Assembly: GCA_949357655.1 (NCBI GenBank)
Contig: CASHTG010000015.1
Coordinates: 3,348,001-3,412,000, forward strand
Length of the DNA: 64,000 bases
Source of the DNA: Parascedosporium putredinis
Lineage: Eukaryota; Ascomycota; Sordariomycetes; Microascales; Microascaceae
Direction of reading: 5' to 3'
The position numbers and the translations under genes were made by a program. The notes under the pieces are model-generated. The model was not told the origin of the DNA. It ran no database searches and saw nothing but the letters and a program-made list of their open reading frames with translations. This document shows positions 11,908-24,441 of this stretch, in pieces. Position 1 is the first letter of the stretch; every line of letters starts with the position of its first letter.

Positions 11908-14131
11908 TCATCTCAAGTGCAAGGTGGCGAGAAGATCGTGCTTGTATGACCACGCACGAACGCGCTTTCCATAGATGTCTGCAAAAGCCGCGTCAGCATG
12001 AACAGAGGCCTTATTTTGTTGGACTGTTGAACAGCCGGGGATAAAGGGGAGGGGCGTGGTTGACAACGCTTACACATGGGTATGCTAGAGAGGCAAACGA
12101 CCACCTGAATAGATGCCAGGATGATGATTGTGCGCTCGATCAGCAGGGTTTTGGTAATCCAGTCAAACGCGTAGAACGTGAGAACGAAGCTGAAGAAGTT
12201 CTTGAAGATGATCATCATGGTGAACGCTTCGATCGCCAGATCACCTAAGAAATATCAAACACGGTAGTGTTAGTAAAGTTTCGGTTTCCGCCGAGTAGGA
12301 AAAGAAGGGGGTTTAAAGAAGGCGACGTACGGTAAGCATCGACAATGTAGAGGGAGCTAGAGACGGTGCCAATGACCATGCCCGCGACTTGAAGACAGAA
12401 GAAGCCGATGGGAACGCTCCAGTGATACTTTTCCGCAATAATCTCGGCGGCCGTCAGCCCGAAACCGTACAAGCCGGCGCAGCCGAGGACAAAAGAGGGG
12501 AAGATGAGGAAGATTCGGAACTCGGGCTCGTAGATGCCCTTGTTCCTCCGCGTCAGCCACTTGACCGAGTAGTCGGCGAGCGCGCCAGCTAGGAGGAAGC
12601 CGATCAGGGCACCGACAAAGGGCCCGGTGTAGGCGTAGCCATTCTCGACCTCGGACCACCCGTAAGGGGGCCCATGAAGATGGACGCGATGATGGCGCCG
12701 ATGAAAACGGTCCAGCCAATCATGGTGCCCTGCGCCAGGCATGCCCACAGGAAGGCGGGGTGGAGGGCGAGCGCGAACGGCCGGAGGAGCAGCTTCCAGT
12801 AGCCATCGTCCGTCTTGCGCCCGTTGAAGAGCGCCAGAGTCTTCAACGTGCTCGGGGATTTGGCGGGGACCGTGGCAGCCTCGGCGTCCCGGACCGGACC
12901 CGCACTGGTCGCGGGTTCGTTCGCAAGCTTCTCGGGATCTGCGGAATCATCGGCCTCGACCTCTACGGTAGAGGATGCGTGAGGGCTCGACTCGCCCGCG
13001 GCTGCTGCGTCTGCGCCCTCAGTCGTAGCCTGCATGTCGGTGTTAAGAGAGGCGTCGCGGCGGTAGGCCGTCTCCGGGCAGAACAGCACGACGGCCACTA
13101 GGCACAGTGCGCAGGCAATGGCAACGATGTAAAACGCCCAGTACCAGCCAATCTCTCTTGTCAGCTTGCCAACCACGATGGGGGTGAAGAAGGCACCGCC
13201 AAACACGGCTAGGTTGGTGAAGGCCATACGGATGCCGCGCTGGTGGACAAAGTAGAGGTCGCTGACGGCGGCGTTGACCAAGGTCTCAAAGGGCGCGCAC
13301 CCCACGCCCTGGACCACTCTAGCGCCGATGAAGGAGCCGTACTTGCCCCAGCCAGGAGGGGTGAATTGCCGCGCGGAACCACCCCAGGCGGAAGACGCGA
13401 TGAGAAGGACGAGGCCGACGACGAAGGCGTGGCGCTTGCCCCAGATTCGAGCCGAGGGGACGAAGAAGACGGCCGCGGCGCCGACGCCGAGCAGGAAGTA
13501 GCCCGTCATCAGGGCAACTTTCGTAAAGGTAGTTCTAAACATGACCACCATCACCATCGTGTCAGCGGCGAGGATGGAGCCCAACGAGGTAGCGAAGATG
13601 GCGCTCAGAGAGAGCACAAAGGTGATGACATCGCGCTTCCATAACGGCCAGTTGAGGGGATCTTCGGGATCATCGGATGGCTGGGGAACCTAGAAAGAAG
13701 GGAAAGGGAGAAAAACCATAGTTAGATCGTGATCACATAGTACCATCTCACATTCGTTTGGGGCATGATTCTCCTTGCCGCCCGCAGGGCTACGCTCGGT
13801 GCCGGGGTACACTCAGTAGGGAGGGTTGCGTACTAGAACGATGGGTTCGGGCCCCGATGTGTCGCATTTGAGATGTGTATGGGCCGCGGTGGCGATCTGC
13901 GGTCTGTCGGGATCGTCAAAATATCGCGTGGTCCCTGGGTTGAGAGGATGCAAGCATTAGCAGAGGGTAACCCAAGAAGCTAGGATCGCGATGCGCGGAG
14001 GGTTCGATATTCTTCTTCCGTGCACCAGCCCTATCCGGAGAGACCCAAGGGAAAATAAAAGAAGAGGCGAACAAAATAGACTTACCAGGGACCTTTTCCA
14101 AGGACTTGGACTCTAGAATGCCCCACGCCAT
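11908..14131 (-). CDS. Major facilitator superfamily transporter, DHA1 type (HOL1/TPO-like)
   Basis: Predicted 12-helix proton-coupled carrier; yeast relatives of this branch move polyamines and cationic drugs, but the substrate here is unknown. Exons: 14131-14086, 13934-13834, 13689-12331, 12244-12074, 11978-11908; all introns are GT-AG. The product, about 582 residues, starts MAWGILESKSLEKVPG, carries the SDDPEDPLNWPLWKRD motif that precedes helix 1, six helices, an acidic Ala/Ser/Glu-rich central loop (about 110 residues), six more helices and a short basic tail ending LHLR. In exon 3, at the G run 12666-12670, the reading frame jumps by one base: upstream reads to ASIFMGP, downstream resumes as PYGWSEVENGYAYTG, which is what the family needs at that spot. 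One missing base there explains it; otherwise the gene would lose its last four to five helices. All downstream exons keep the restored phase. Confidence 0.88.
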
Positions 14132-17100
14132 GATGCACGGCTTCCGGACGTGTCGGCAGTCGGCGGTGGCACTTTGTGTGGGAATGCAAAGGCGGGAGGG
14201 GAGCGGATAAAGCGGGCGATGGGCAGAAATTAGTGATGGCAACGACAATGCCTTGTTTCCCTTCTTGATTGTTTGGATGCTTTGTCTCTCGGCCTCTTTT
14301 GTCAGGACATGGCCGGATTAAAAGAAGCAAAAATGCCCGATGCGCGATGCCCGGACTAAAATAATCTACCCCAACATGAACACCTGCAAGCGAGGTCGGA
14401 AAGAGAAGGAGTGGGAAAAGGGTATTATGTGAGAGAGAAAGGTCACCGTCGTCTCCGACTTTTGGATCGTCCAACATTGAAATTGGCAAGGGATTTGAAG
14501 AATGACTGTGCATGCGCGCCCCTCCACCCCCATTGGCTCGTCATTGTGAAAGGGGAGCATTTTCGAGAACAAGTGATAACTCCGAGTGATTGGTTCTTCA
14601 CCAGCCCGCGTGAGCCCTGGACAATTTCAGCAGCCATCAATCGATGGTGAGCACGGTTCTAACCGACCCCTGCCACAGCACCTGAGCTGTCGCGCCTGCA
14701 GCGCTTCGGAGCCAGTGGTTCAGTCTCCTTCACTCAGCGCCACCCGTCAAATCAGGGATAGCGTGATATTATTGAACGCCGGGTACCTGGTCCGAAGCAA
14801 GCCATCAGATTGACCGAGTCCATATAAACCCCGGAAGCTCCCCTCGGGTGACCCCAGCCATACGGGACGGCCACTGTGGTGATGCCTTCTACCTACTGAA
14901 ACGAAACCCGGCTCCCTGGGAGAGAAAAGTACATTGATGAAAGGGGTGCACTGGGAGGGCGACAGCCCCAAGGCGGGGGCTTTTTTGCGGTGAAGGCTCG
15001 ATCTTGGTTCTCGCCTCTCCCAATTAGGAGACAAAACGATCTTCTGGCTTCCCAAACACCAAGCAAGGTAATGTAGTGTGACAGTGTGATAGTGTGACAA
15101 CAAAGCGGAAGGTGCCATGTTGGCCGTCGTAGAACTATCACCGGCGCGATGTGATGGAGGAGAGAGGAGGGGCAAAGCCAACTTTTTCCCTGGCATCGAG
15201 TGATACGCGCTGTCGAACTATCCAACTCTCTTGTGCTCCGGCTTCAACACTGAAAACCCTTGACTGCGCAACCGGGCGCGGAAGGGGCATCTGATTCCGC
15301 TCAATAGAGGGAAAACCAGTTGCTCTTTTCTTTGAAGCATCCTGCTGCCACCCATGACGTGCGTCATGCCAAAACTATCTTGTTGCTGCTGGCGAGGACG
15401 AGGGCAAGCCCTGCTCATCCTCTCGGTTCTAGGGGTTTCAATTTCTGTCCCATCTGCCCAAGGAAGTCTCATAGCAGATTACCTCTTTCAGAGCACGGGA
15501 GTTCCCGACGTAGGTCACAAGCCGTGCAGGGCTTCCAACTAGAGATCTGACAGCTCGAAGCCTGCTGCAGGCTTATCATATACCCTCATATGCGTCATCC
15601 AACTTGCACTGAAATATTAGTCAAGAACATTGGTGCCGTCCTGGTAGCCCCTGCGTCATGTTGATGCCTGCGTATGGAAGCTCCTCAGGTCCGGAGGAAG
15701 CCTTTTCTTACACGCCCGACCTTTCGCCGAGTTGCCGGCAAACGCTATGCTTGCATTAAACTTTGTCGTCCATCCCGGACTTTGATGTAGTATGAAGGTT
15801 CCATGCCCCTGGGGCGATGCGCCGCTTTCCTAGACTTAGCCGTGCGACTCTCGTTGGTTTAATAGTAGAGGCTAGCTACAACAAGGCCAGTCTTGAGGTC
15901 CTTTGCTCCAGACTAACCTCTCATTGAGCAAGGGGTGGCACATACCTTCCATGGGAATCTATCCTCCGTCTTCTCGCTGACTTGCCCTTTCTGGATATAG
16001 TACCTAGTTCTAGGGTAAAGGGGAAGCAGCGGTAGGTGAACCATGCGTGAAGTTCCCGCGAATGGTTTCTCCAGTATCTTGGTTTAGTTGGCCGTCTTTC
16101 CTCCGCCGTCTACGCCCTATTTCTTGGGTTATGGGCTTCTGTAGTGCGTCTAAGGCCTCCCTACTATCCCATGGCCGCGAAGTCATCTCTCTCTGTGAGA
16201 ATAAACAGTGACTCTCGAGATATCTTTAAAGAATTCGGATCTGGCCATCCGTCGGCGATTCTCACCAGCCCGGCTCCATAGAGGAGTCAGAGAGTAACCA
16301 GCATGCGCCACCCCTAAGTTTGCCGTGACTATAGTTGCAGAGCATCGCCTTAACCCGCTCAGGCGAGGCATCAGAGACAGGCCTTCTGAATTTCATGTCC
16401 TCCCAAACTAACAGGATCATCGGTCTAGGATAGTAGCTATGATCTGAGGCACGACTTTGCTAAGATGTCCGGTACTTTGGCCTTGCTATGCCCCAAAGGC
16501 CACCCAAAAGCGCGTTCTGAGCCCTCACCGTCGGTGATAGCAACCGGACAAGGGACTTATCCTCACCAAGCTTTTGAAACTCCTTCCAGCCAGAACTCAT
16601 CTTGGAAACGACCCTGAGCAGGCACTAGTCATGCCACGCAATACCTGCCCACCGCAGGCTGTCTTGCGCCGATTTGCCCTTCCGAGACGCTGAGAGCCTC
16701 GGCATTCGAATTCACCCCCGCGGGTTCCTTATATGGTTCAAGGGCAAGGTTTGACAAGATCCACGCTGGCTCACCACTCATTCGAGGGCGTTCCTCCCTT
16801 AACTTGAACGTCTGTTTCGCTGAAGGCGCAAACGTGTGCAAGTGGATGCAATATCGTGCTACACGGAGAACTCACTTCTCCTGCAGTTGTCAGCCATATG
16901 CCCACAAGTGACCAGCGCAAGGCAAATCATAGCATGTTCGGGGGCGTACCTGATTCTAGGCCGAGCAGTCCCTTTACCACTTACATGCCCAAGCTCTACG
17001 TAGGCGTACGCTCTTGCAGATATTCCCTAACCCACGTCTGGTTTCGCCCATGACCCGGTCACCATCAAATGGCCCATGTCTCATCGCCCCCGCGTTCGTG

Positions 17101-20100
17101 CCACGTTGGGTAATCCCGCTGGGAGCATTACCTAGCCTCAGCCAAGCGATCTACTATCGATTCGGCGAAATGCGCCCGAAAAGTAGAAACCAAAAGCAGG
17201 GAAGTCAGCTCTCTGATACCGAACTTGACAAGGCGGGGGTCGTGGGGTATGGAGGGGATTGGTCTAGCTGATCGGCCCCATGACCGCATCGATGTTTATC
17301 CTTCGATAGTACGGCAAGCGGCGTGCTCTTATGAAGCCCGTTTATGGCCCATCAAAACACAAAGGATAAAAGAAAGTGTTATGATCGGACAACTCATCGA
17401 GAAGGCAAGAGATAGTCCACAGGACCCCGGGCCTTGCTGCCCTAGGTACCCTGCTGCCCTAGGTACCCCATTGCCTCTTTCGGTGTTCTGCATGCTTAAA
17501 GACGAGCCCACACCTCTTGCGCAAGACGCAAGACATCAACGCAGAAATCAAACGGGATCGAGCGACGAAGGGAGATCATGTCAAGGAGAATGGGAAGGGG
17601 GCGTGTGCGGACAAAGGAGGGAAGAAGGAAAAGGGCACTTGGGACAGGGATAAGAGCGGGACAATACAAGTACAAAGCAAACGGCAGGACAGACAGAGGA
17701 GACGGCACCATTCTTGGGTCGCCAACTAGAGCACGGCTTTGCCCGCACTGGAGACCATACAGAGAGGTCAGCCCAAATCGAACCGCATAGGTCCGGCCCG
17801 ATCCATCCCTGGGCAGTGACCCGTTCTTTTTGCGTCTCTGTTACCATTCCTCTGCAGGAATCGCCAGATTCGATGGCTTAGGCCCGGGAAGAGGGGTGCT
17901 ATCATGGCAGCCAGAGCAATTATGACCCGCAAAAGGACCGCAAATTACCACCCAGGCCAGCTGGCCCGCCGGCTTGAGGCCGGCTTTGGACTCGGGCGGA
18001 CACGGTCGCGCGAGCATGGTTATTTCAGAATGCGACCGGTGGGTATGGGAGGCATGTCGACAAGAAAAACAAAGATAAAAAAGGTCGGGAGGTAATTTGT
18101 AGAAGGACCTCTTTTCTCACCCCGTCGTCACCGCCTGCATAAATTCCCAGGTATATTTTTCCTCCTGATGTTATGCCGGGAGTAGCTTGTCGCATGGCTA
18201 GCCAGCAACCTGTACATGGCGGTGGTCACTCGTGTTCTGTTTGCTTCTGATTTGGTTTTCCCTTTACCCTTCGAGCGGAGTTGTTTGTATGCTGTTTTTG
18301 CCCTTCCAAAATGATTAATTCGACGACGGATGCAACCACCCCACCTCGCTTTACATGTATAGTATGCCACGTTTTCTAGCCCTTGCCCTGCCGTAGACTG
18401 CAGCTGCATTCGGCGTCTTGGTGCATGAGGGCGTGTTAAGCACAAACGTGCCTGGAGCACGTTGTGGAGTCCATACACCAGCATCATTGCACTTACATCC
18501 AAGGATGTAAGGCGTCAAATGCTCGACTGGTTCTAATACACAAGTCCCCTGTCAGCGACGGATGGTAGAGTTCGAAGGGCCGGTTGCTACATCGCCTCTT
18601 TTGATGAAGGGCGGATTCGCCCCAGCCTCTCCTCGTCACTCCCACAGAGCAGTCCCCCACAGATCAAAGAAACCGCACCGGGAAAAGGCTGAGGCTGTTA
18701 CGGCCGGCCCAGATGGGTCACGAGGGGGTTTCAGGGAAAAATAAACAAACATACCCCTTGATGGAAGTGGGAGATGTTGGTTGAGTGGTCAAGAAGCCCA
18801 TGTTGTGGACCTTCACTGCGCGGAGGTCTGTTTGCGGTCCCAGTCTTAATATTGGCTGGTCAGCAATGAGCAATATGGCACACCCTCAAGCCGGAAGCGA
18901 GAATCTTGTACTCCTCGACTATCCCCCACTCTCCACGCTCACAACCGATGAGAAGATGAACCGAGAGGTTCTCCTCGGCATCGATTTTACTCAAAGATTG
19001 CTCTTCCTTCCTTCAATGGCCCATTGATCCGATGCCGTTGCTGTTAGTCGCTTTTTTAAGAGGGACTTTTTCTGTTGTGCTGCTTTCACGTGCCCGAGTG
19101 TTGAACCCCTTGGCCCGCCATTTGCAATGAATGCGAGAAATCCTGCGCCCTACTACCCCGGTGACTGGGTCCCTTGTCCCCGTTCACCTGCGTCCTATTA
19201 AGATTTTGAAAGAGGGTTTGGCCTTTATTATTTTGACGCAAGAAAGTCTGCCATTCCCCTGTATAACAGTGGAGCTGGAGCTTGGCGCCAGCCTGGGGGC
19301 AAGGGTCGTTCGGCTTCCGGAGGGGTAGCTACGAGGTTGAGAGGACAATCGTTTGACGTCCTTCACGTTTCGCGCTGCAGGGCCAACTTGACCAAGAAAG
19401 GACAAAACGGCGATCATTCCTATCCCACACGAACCCGGATGGTCCCCCTCTCTCCCCGCGGGTTAAAACGTGTTGCTCTTAGAATAGAAATGTCTGGCCA
19501 CGTGTGGCGTGAATCAAGAGTGGTGAAGACTAAGGGGAGGGGCTCAAGGTGAGAGGGGATAATCACTGTAAACGCAGGACCAAGTGTGCGCAGGTATTTT
19601 GTAAACCCGAAAGCTAGCTGAATGGTAGATGGAATGATGCCTGAATAAAGGTGCACTAGAACGTTGGCGCACACTGGTCCGTTGGTCAGCTCTTCATATT
19701 TTGAGAGGACAATTTGGCCAGAGCAGAGCGCCCGCGCAGGCCCCTCTCCACAGGCCCAAAGCGGCCCCCTTCATATCAATGATGGCCGCCTGTCCCCTTG
19801 CTGTCCCACCAATTCAGTGGATTCACCGTGACTATGGAGAGCATCTAAATCTCACCTCTCGTTTTTCTTCTTGTCCTCTACGATGCCCTCCTAAATCAAA
19901 GGGGAGTGTGAAGGGCGTGGTAGCCCCCCCACACACACACACACAGTCATCGGTTTATTATCCCCTAATTACTTGATTATTAGCGTCGAAGCACAGCTCC
20001 AGAAAGTAGATCACTTATCTGCCAATTACCTTAGTTCTTCTCCCATGACGAAAGTGTGAAGGATGTACCCGGACGTACCAGAAGGAGCCGTCGTGTGTTT

Positions 20101-22219
20101 ATCCGTGATTGTACGCAAGGCACAAATAGCGCCCGCCAAAGTGGCATCTTGCCTCTCCGTTGCCCGTTGCCCGTTGCCCGTTAGCATCGATCGAACATCG
20201 CATTGAGCGAAGCACCAACCAGCCTCTAAACACGGGGTCTCAGCAACCCGATGGGGTGGCCGTAAAGTCGTGCGGGTCGGGACCCAGAAGCATAACTGGG
20301 CCCTCCATCTGTCTGTCTGTCACTCAAGGGCGGGGAAGCAAAGCTGGGCCACATGAGCGCCAATGCGCGCCAGATGGAGGGTATAGTAGAGAAGAGCCGC
20401 TTATAACGACCACCAATGGATACAGCTTCGCAGGGTCGGGTTATACTCCTCACTTAAGTCTCTACCCTAGCCCTTTACTAGTCTCACATCATCGACCAAG
20501 AGCAAGCAGAGGCACATTCGCGAGGAAAATATATTTAGGAATATCTGACGGGAGATGTCCCAACTGGCGAGAAGTGGTCCGCCCTCGTTGTTTGCCATTG
20601 TTCAGCTTTGCGCGGGACGGGCTGACTGTGCAGCACCTGGGGTATGGATATTTTTCACTGTTCCGCATCAACCCTTGGATGAGGCGTCAAACTAGGGAGA
20701 GGATTTGAAAGGCGAAGTAGAGAGAGCAGGAAGGGCAAGGGGAGGCGACTACGAGGGGTGGGGGAAATGCGATTTGAAAAAATAAAAATAAAATAAAAAG
20801 GGGGTAGAAAAAGGCGGAACCAGGAATGGAGAGGCCTTCCAGGCAAGTGATCAGTAGCTATTGCCTCAGATGTTAGCAACGCCAAAGTCCCAAAAGAAAA
20901 GGAGGAATTGCAAGCAAGGTGGGCAGTGTCACCACAGGTTTGAGGCTTGAACTTGCTTAGGCTCACGACGATTACCTAGATGGTCCACGCGCATATAATC
21001 CCTGCTGATCGACGCCTGGCCGTTCCGCCGAGGCCATAGACCAAGGAGGTTTGGTACGAGTCTTTGACTTGTCGAGACGGAGACGGAGACGGTTCAGCGC
21101 TGGCCGCTCCCCAAAGAGCGCTCCTTCCCGTCCAGCACGATCCTTGCTTCGTCAATAGGTTTTGATTTTGAATGCTCCTTCTCTTTGTGGTAGCCCACCA
21201 TTCCTCGCGCCTCATCATCCGCCCAAGGTTCCTCTTGCAGCAGAGCGTAGGAAGGTGTGTCCCTGGATCGCTGTACCTGCCTCTACTGTCTCCCGCTTGG
21301 GAATGCACAGTCGAGGGCCTGGTCCCGTTGCTGCGTCTGGCCTAATCTGTGGCACGTTTACACTGTTGAAAGTTTCCGGTGTTCCTTTCTCCCTGGTCAG
21401 TGATCTCCAGATCCTACATAGCAATGGCTACTGTCTGGCTTCTTCTCCTTCTTCGGTCAGAGACTCTCGGCCCCTTCCGCTGCCTCAAGATTGTCTGTAC
21501 CTTCACACCATCATACTAAACCGGCGAGTTGCATCGTGGCCCCGCTCATGCTGGTGTTCGCCTTAATGGAACATGCTGCAGCGCTGCAGCGATAGAAGGT
21601 GGCGGAACAGAAGGAATGATAAGGGGTCCGCAGAGGGGCAGCCCTTTCAGTCCCTAGAGATCAACGAGAAGTATGCACACACGCGCTGGTTTCTTGGCAC
21701 CTCGAGATCATCTATCACTTGTGACTCCTACTCCTATACCTCGCTATAGGATGCCTCAGAACCTGCATTATGACTGACAGGGTGTTCTACATGGCTCGGA
21801 TTTCTACATCTATCTCGCTCCGCATCGTAGCATCATCTGCTGGGAGCCTAATAAAACGAGCTAAGCCAAGAGCTGACGCCATTACGCGATTGCATCCCTT
21901 TGGAGCCCTCCCAGACGCACAGCGGTTCGCCTCTCCACGCTCAGGGTGTGTGTTATCCCTGGATGGGGCGGTCGTCACTCGACTGTCACGAGGCATATTG
22001 ATTTGTACAACCTCAGCAGCTGGGGGCGACATGGATAATGAAGTGCAATGCCCAGAATCCCCGGGCGATCAGGATATCTTCACGACCCACTGATCTTTCC
22101 TTCGCTTACCCTGGTTTGCTGACTGGCCCGTCTTCGGCGTTTGCTCCGCTGGCCCTCGTTAGCAGATGCCCCTCGGTTGTGGCCAAACTCCACTCCTCTT
22201 TCCTTGTAGTCTCCATAGG

Positions 22220-22695
22220 ATGGCAAAAGTCGGAACACCACAGCCGGGTCTATGTAGCGTCATCTTTAGTGACTATGCCAACGCACCGTCTATATCGGAA
22301 GCCGATATAGAGAAGCCCGTCTCGTTTGGAAGACGGCCACCAAGATGGCCGCCGAAACGGTCTGTTCTGCACACCTCAAAGTAACGGAATTAATCGAACC
22401 AAGGTTGCGAGACAGCCAGAAGACGCTTACCAGAGTGGGGGTACCAAACCATGTTGGTGTGGATGGATGCTTGCGAGACTTGTCCGCAGTGACGAGAACC
22501 CTTTGCACTAACTAAACGGATGGCTGATACGGAGTAGGGCCTTGGAAGAAAAAGATTCTTAGCACTATTGTCGGAAGGGTGGGATCCCGGGAGACATTGA
22601 AGGAACTTCTTCTTGCTATAGCACAACATGATATTGATCTCGTTGCGGTCCCCCACCTTTCCCAAATCATGGACCCGCGGAGACCGACGTAGACC
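22220..22695 (+). pseudogene. Possible decayed protein-coding remnant, origin unknown
   Basis: A frame opens MAKVGTPQPG at 22220. One base out of phase, from 22333, a second frame reads plausible protein (MAAETVCSAHLKVTE and on) to a TAA at 22513; the same frame continues past a TGA at 22522 into KKKILSTIVGRVGSRETL and LLLAIAQHDIDLVAV before a TAG at 22693. The later part faintly resembles the first strand and helix of LINE-type endonuclease domains. Each stop could come from CAA, CGA or CAG by C-to-T change, as RIP would cause. There is no reverse transcriptase beside it and the stop density is only somewhat below chance, so this is weak. Confidence 0.2.
22289..22311. repeat. Perfect inverted repeat, 10-bp arms with 3-nt loop
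   Basis: TCTATATCGG (22289-22298) and CCGATATAGA (22302-22311) are exact reverse complements around an AAG loop. Just downstream CGGCCA and TGGCCG form a second, shorter palindrome (about 22334-22351). Both lie inside the suspected decayed frame starting at 22220, so they may be accidental to a coding sequence. Confidence 0.8.
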
Positions 22696-23909
22696 CCTGT
22701 CCGGCCAGCTCATAGATGGGCTGAGCTAGCGAGGAAGGACGGGACGAAGGCCTCTCATGATGGGGCCCTGAGGCGTCGAGTGAGGGGTAAGGCGTACCCG
22801 GGCGTGACTGGGAGGTGAAGTGTCACTTGAGAGCACTGGTGGACGGAAACTTAGACACTGCGGTGATACTAGTTCCTGTCCGAGTCTGCAGAAACAAGGT
22901 CTGAGAGGGAGTGAAGATGATACCTGTAAAAGTTGGTGCCAAGTAAGGGGTGGCCAGCGACTATCAGCGATTTCGTGTTTTACTACCGACTTCGGGTGTT
23001 TAGACATGCCCAGGGACCAAAAATGGAGGGAGGGAAAGAGAAACGGAATAGCTGTATTAGATATTGACGGATAGAACCTTGGAAGTACACAATTTGCTTT
23101 AGTTCTGAGTTGGCTCCGGGCCCTACTCACAGATAGTACTTATGCACAAATGGGGCTGTGATATCAATTGATGGCTAGATATCGAGAGGGAGCCTGACGT
23201 TCTGGTGGAAGGGAATATTGGGGGACAACAGTCCGAGTATTGCATTGAACATGACTAGCTAAGCTTTTAAACACCTGCTGATTTGCAGAGTTGTATCTTG
23301 ACACGCACCATAGTACAGCCGCTCGGCAGCCCTCTTCGTATTGATCCCTCATATTCACTAGATCAGACTTCTATAGACCATAATAGAGTATGCCTGGAGA
23401 AAGCGGATGGAAGAGATCATGGAGCCTCCGAGTGCAAGGGAAATAGAAACGAGAGAGATGATACTCCAAAAGACATTTTAAGAAAGCGAACGATATTTTC
23501 CACTGCCGCAGCGAAGAAAAGGATCATGTACCACGGGCAAAACACTCTATGCGTTTCTTTTATCTTGTGGTGGAGAGACTGATGTGTAAAGAAAATGCCA
23601 CAGGGGGCGACAGCGCTTCATAGAAAAGCAAAAAGGGGAAAACCCCTCCATTAACCTGAACGCCTTATTCATACCGGTCGTAAGAGAAAGAAAATGAAGA
23701 AAAGAGCCATTAACAAGGTGGAATTTGACGAAGGTGGCAAAAGTAGCACAGGATAAGGGCGAAAACGTGCGCATAAACGCATCTGTGGTATCGAGGAATG
23801 GTAGGCTTAGTGGCGTGACGGAGCGAAGGCTTTGGTTCTTCTCTGTGGAACTTCTCGAGGGGGAGATGGCGATGATCATCTACTCGCTAGATCACCGGCT
23901 CCGGCCCTG

Positions 23910-24072
23910 TTATCCATCACAGAGAGGACAGTGGCCGGGGATCACGATGTAGCGCTCATGAGGGCCCATCGGGCAGGATTCGCTCCTCTTGCCGTCCACA
24001 GAAGTGCCAAAAGTGCACGCCGGGATCAAGGCATGAGGTATAGATGTAGTAATTCTTAGTGAAGTCACACAT
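23910..24072 (-). CDS. Small cysteine-rich protein, about 54 residues, function unknown
   Basis: The minus strand reads MCDFTKNYYIYTSCLDPGVHF from 24072 and, one frame over, FGTSVDGKRSESCPMG then PHERYIVIPGHCPLCDG and a TAA at 23910. Together they make a compact, Tyr- and Cys-rich protein with Cys at residue 2, one mid-protein, one before PMG and a terminal CPLC. It resembles short uncharacterised proteins I recall from other filamentous ascomycetes; I know no function. The junction is a TTTT run (about 24010-24013 on the plus strand as AAAA): either one T too many or two missing. The length (163 nt) is otherwise consistent. A TATATAA element about 360 bases upstream and a C/T-rich leader support a real transcript. 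There is no signal peptide, so an intracellular zinc- or disulfide-bound protein is possible. Confidence 0.5.
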
Positions 24073-24433
24073 GGTCTTCGTATGGCGTGAGGCGTAAAGA
24101 CGCGTTTGTAAGCGTCAAGAAGGTGTGTGAATTTGCGAGTGGCCGGGATTGTCAAGCGGTCCTCGGGGAAGCAGTGTGTGTTGCGACTTGGTCCACTTGC
24201 GTGTGCTCCGAGAAGTAAAAGGTGCCAGCCGTTCGGGGTAGCCAAGAGATGACGGATAGGATAAGAATGGTGCAAGAAAGTCTCTACTGAAGTTGACGAC
24301 CTAAGAGGAGAAGAAGAAGTAGGAAAGGGAGAAGGTGAAGATGGTCTAGTGGTGATGTAGTCTTTGATTGTCTAAGAACTGTCGGATGGTAGGGTGGTGA
24401 TGAAGGGTTTAAATGGTGACAGCATGGTTCGGT

Positions 24434-24441
24434 TTATATAA
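24434..24441 (-). promoter_or_regulatory. TATA-like element upstream of the small cysteine-rich gene
   Basis: On the minus strand the sequence reads CTTATATAAACC. It is followed downstream by A/C-rich then C/T-rich sequence (about 24420-24290), a typical fungal promoter and leader texture, leading to the ATG at 24072. Confidence 0.4.

Larger units (their letters stand above)
14132..23909. other. Gene-poor tract, left part
   Basis: Nearly 10 kb with no supportable intact gene. The first few hundred bases are the MFS promoter. Between about 15590 and 17270 the sequence has few homopolymer runs and a texture unlike the flanks. Small repeats include a doubled CCCTAGGTACCC near 17443-17468, three GTTGCCC units near 20160-20180 and a CA run near 19928-19944. 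Perfect short palindromes lie at 21732-21751 and 22289-22311. A decayed reading frame is suspected at 22220-22695. I found no tRNA, rRNA or complete transposon. Confidence 0.5.
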
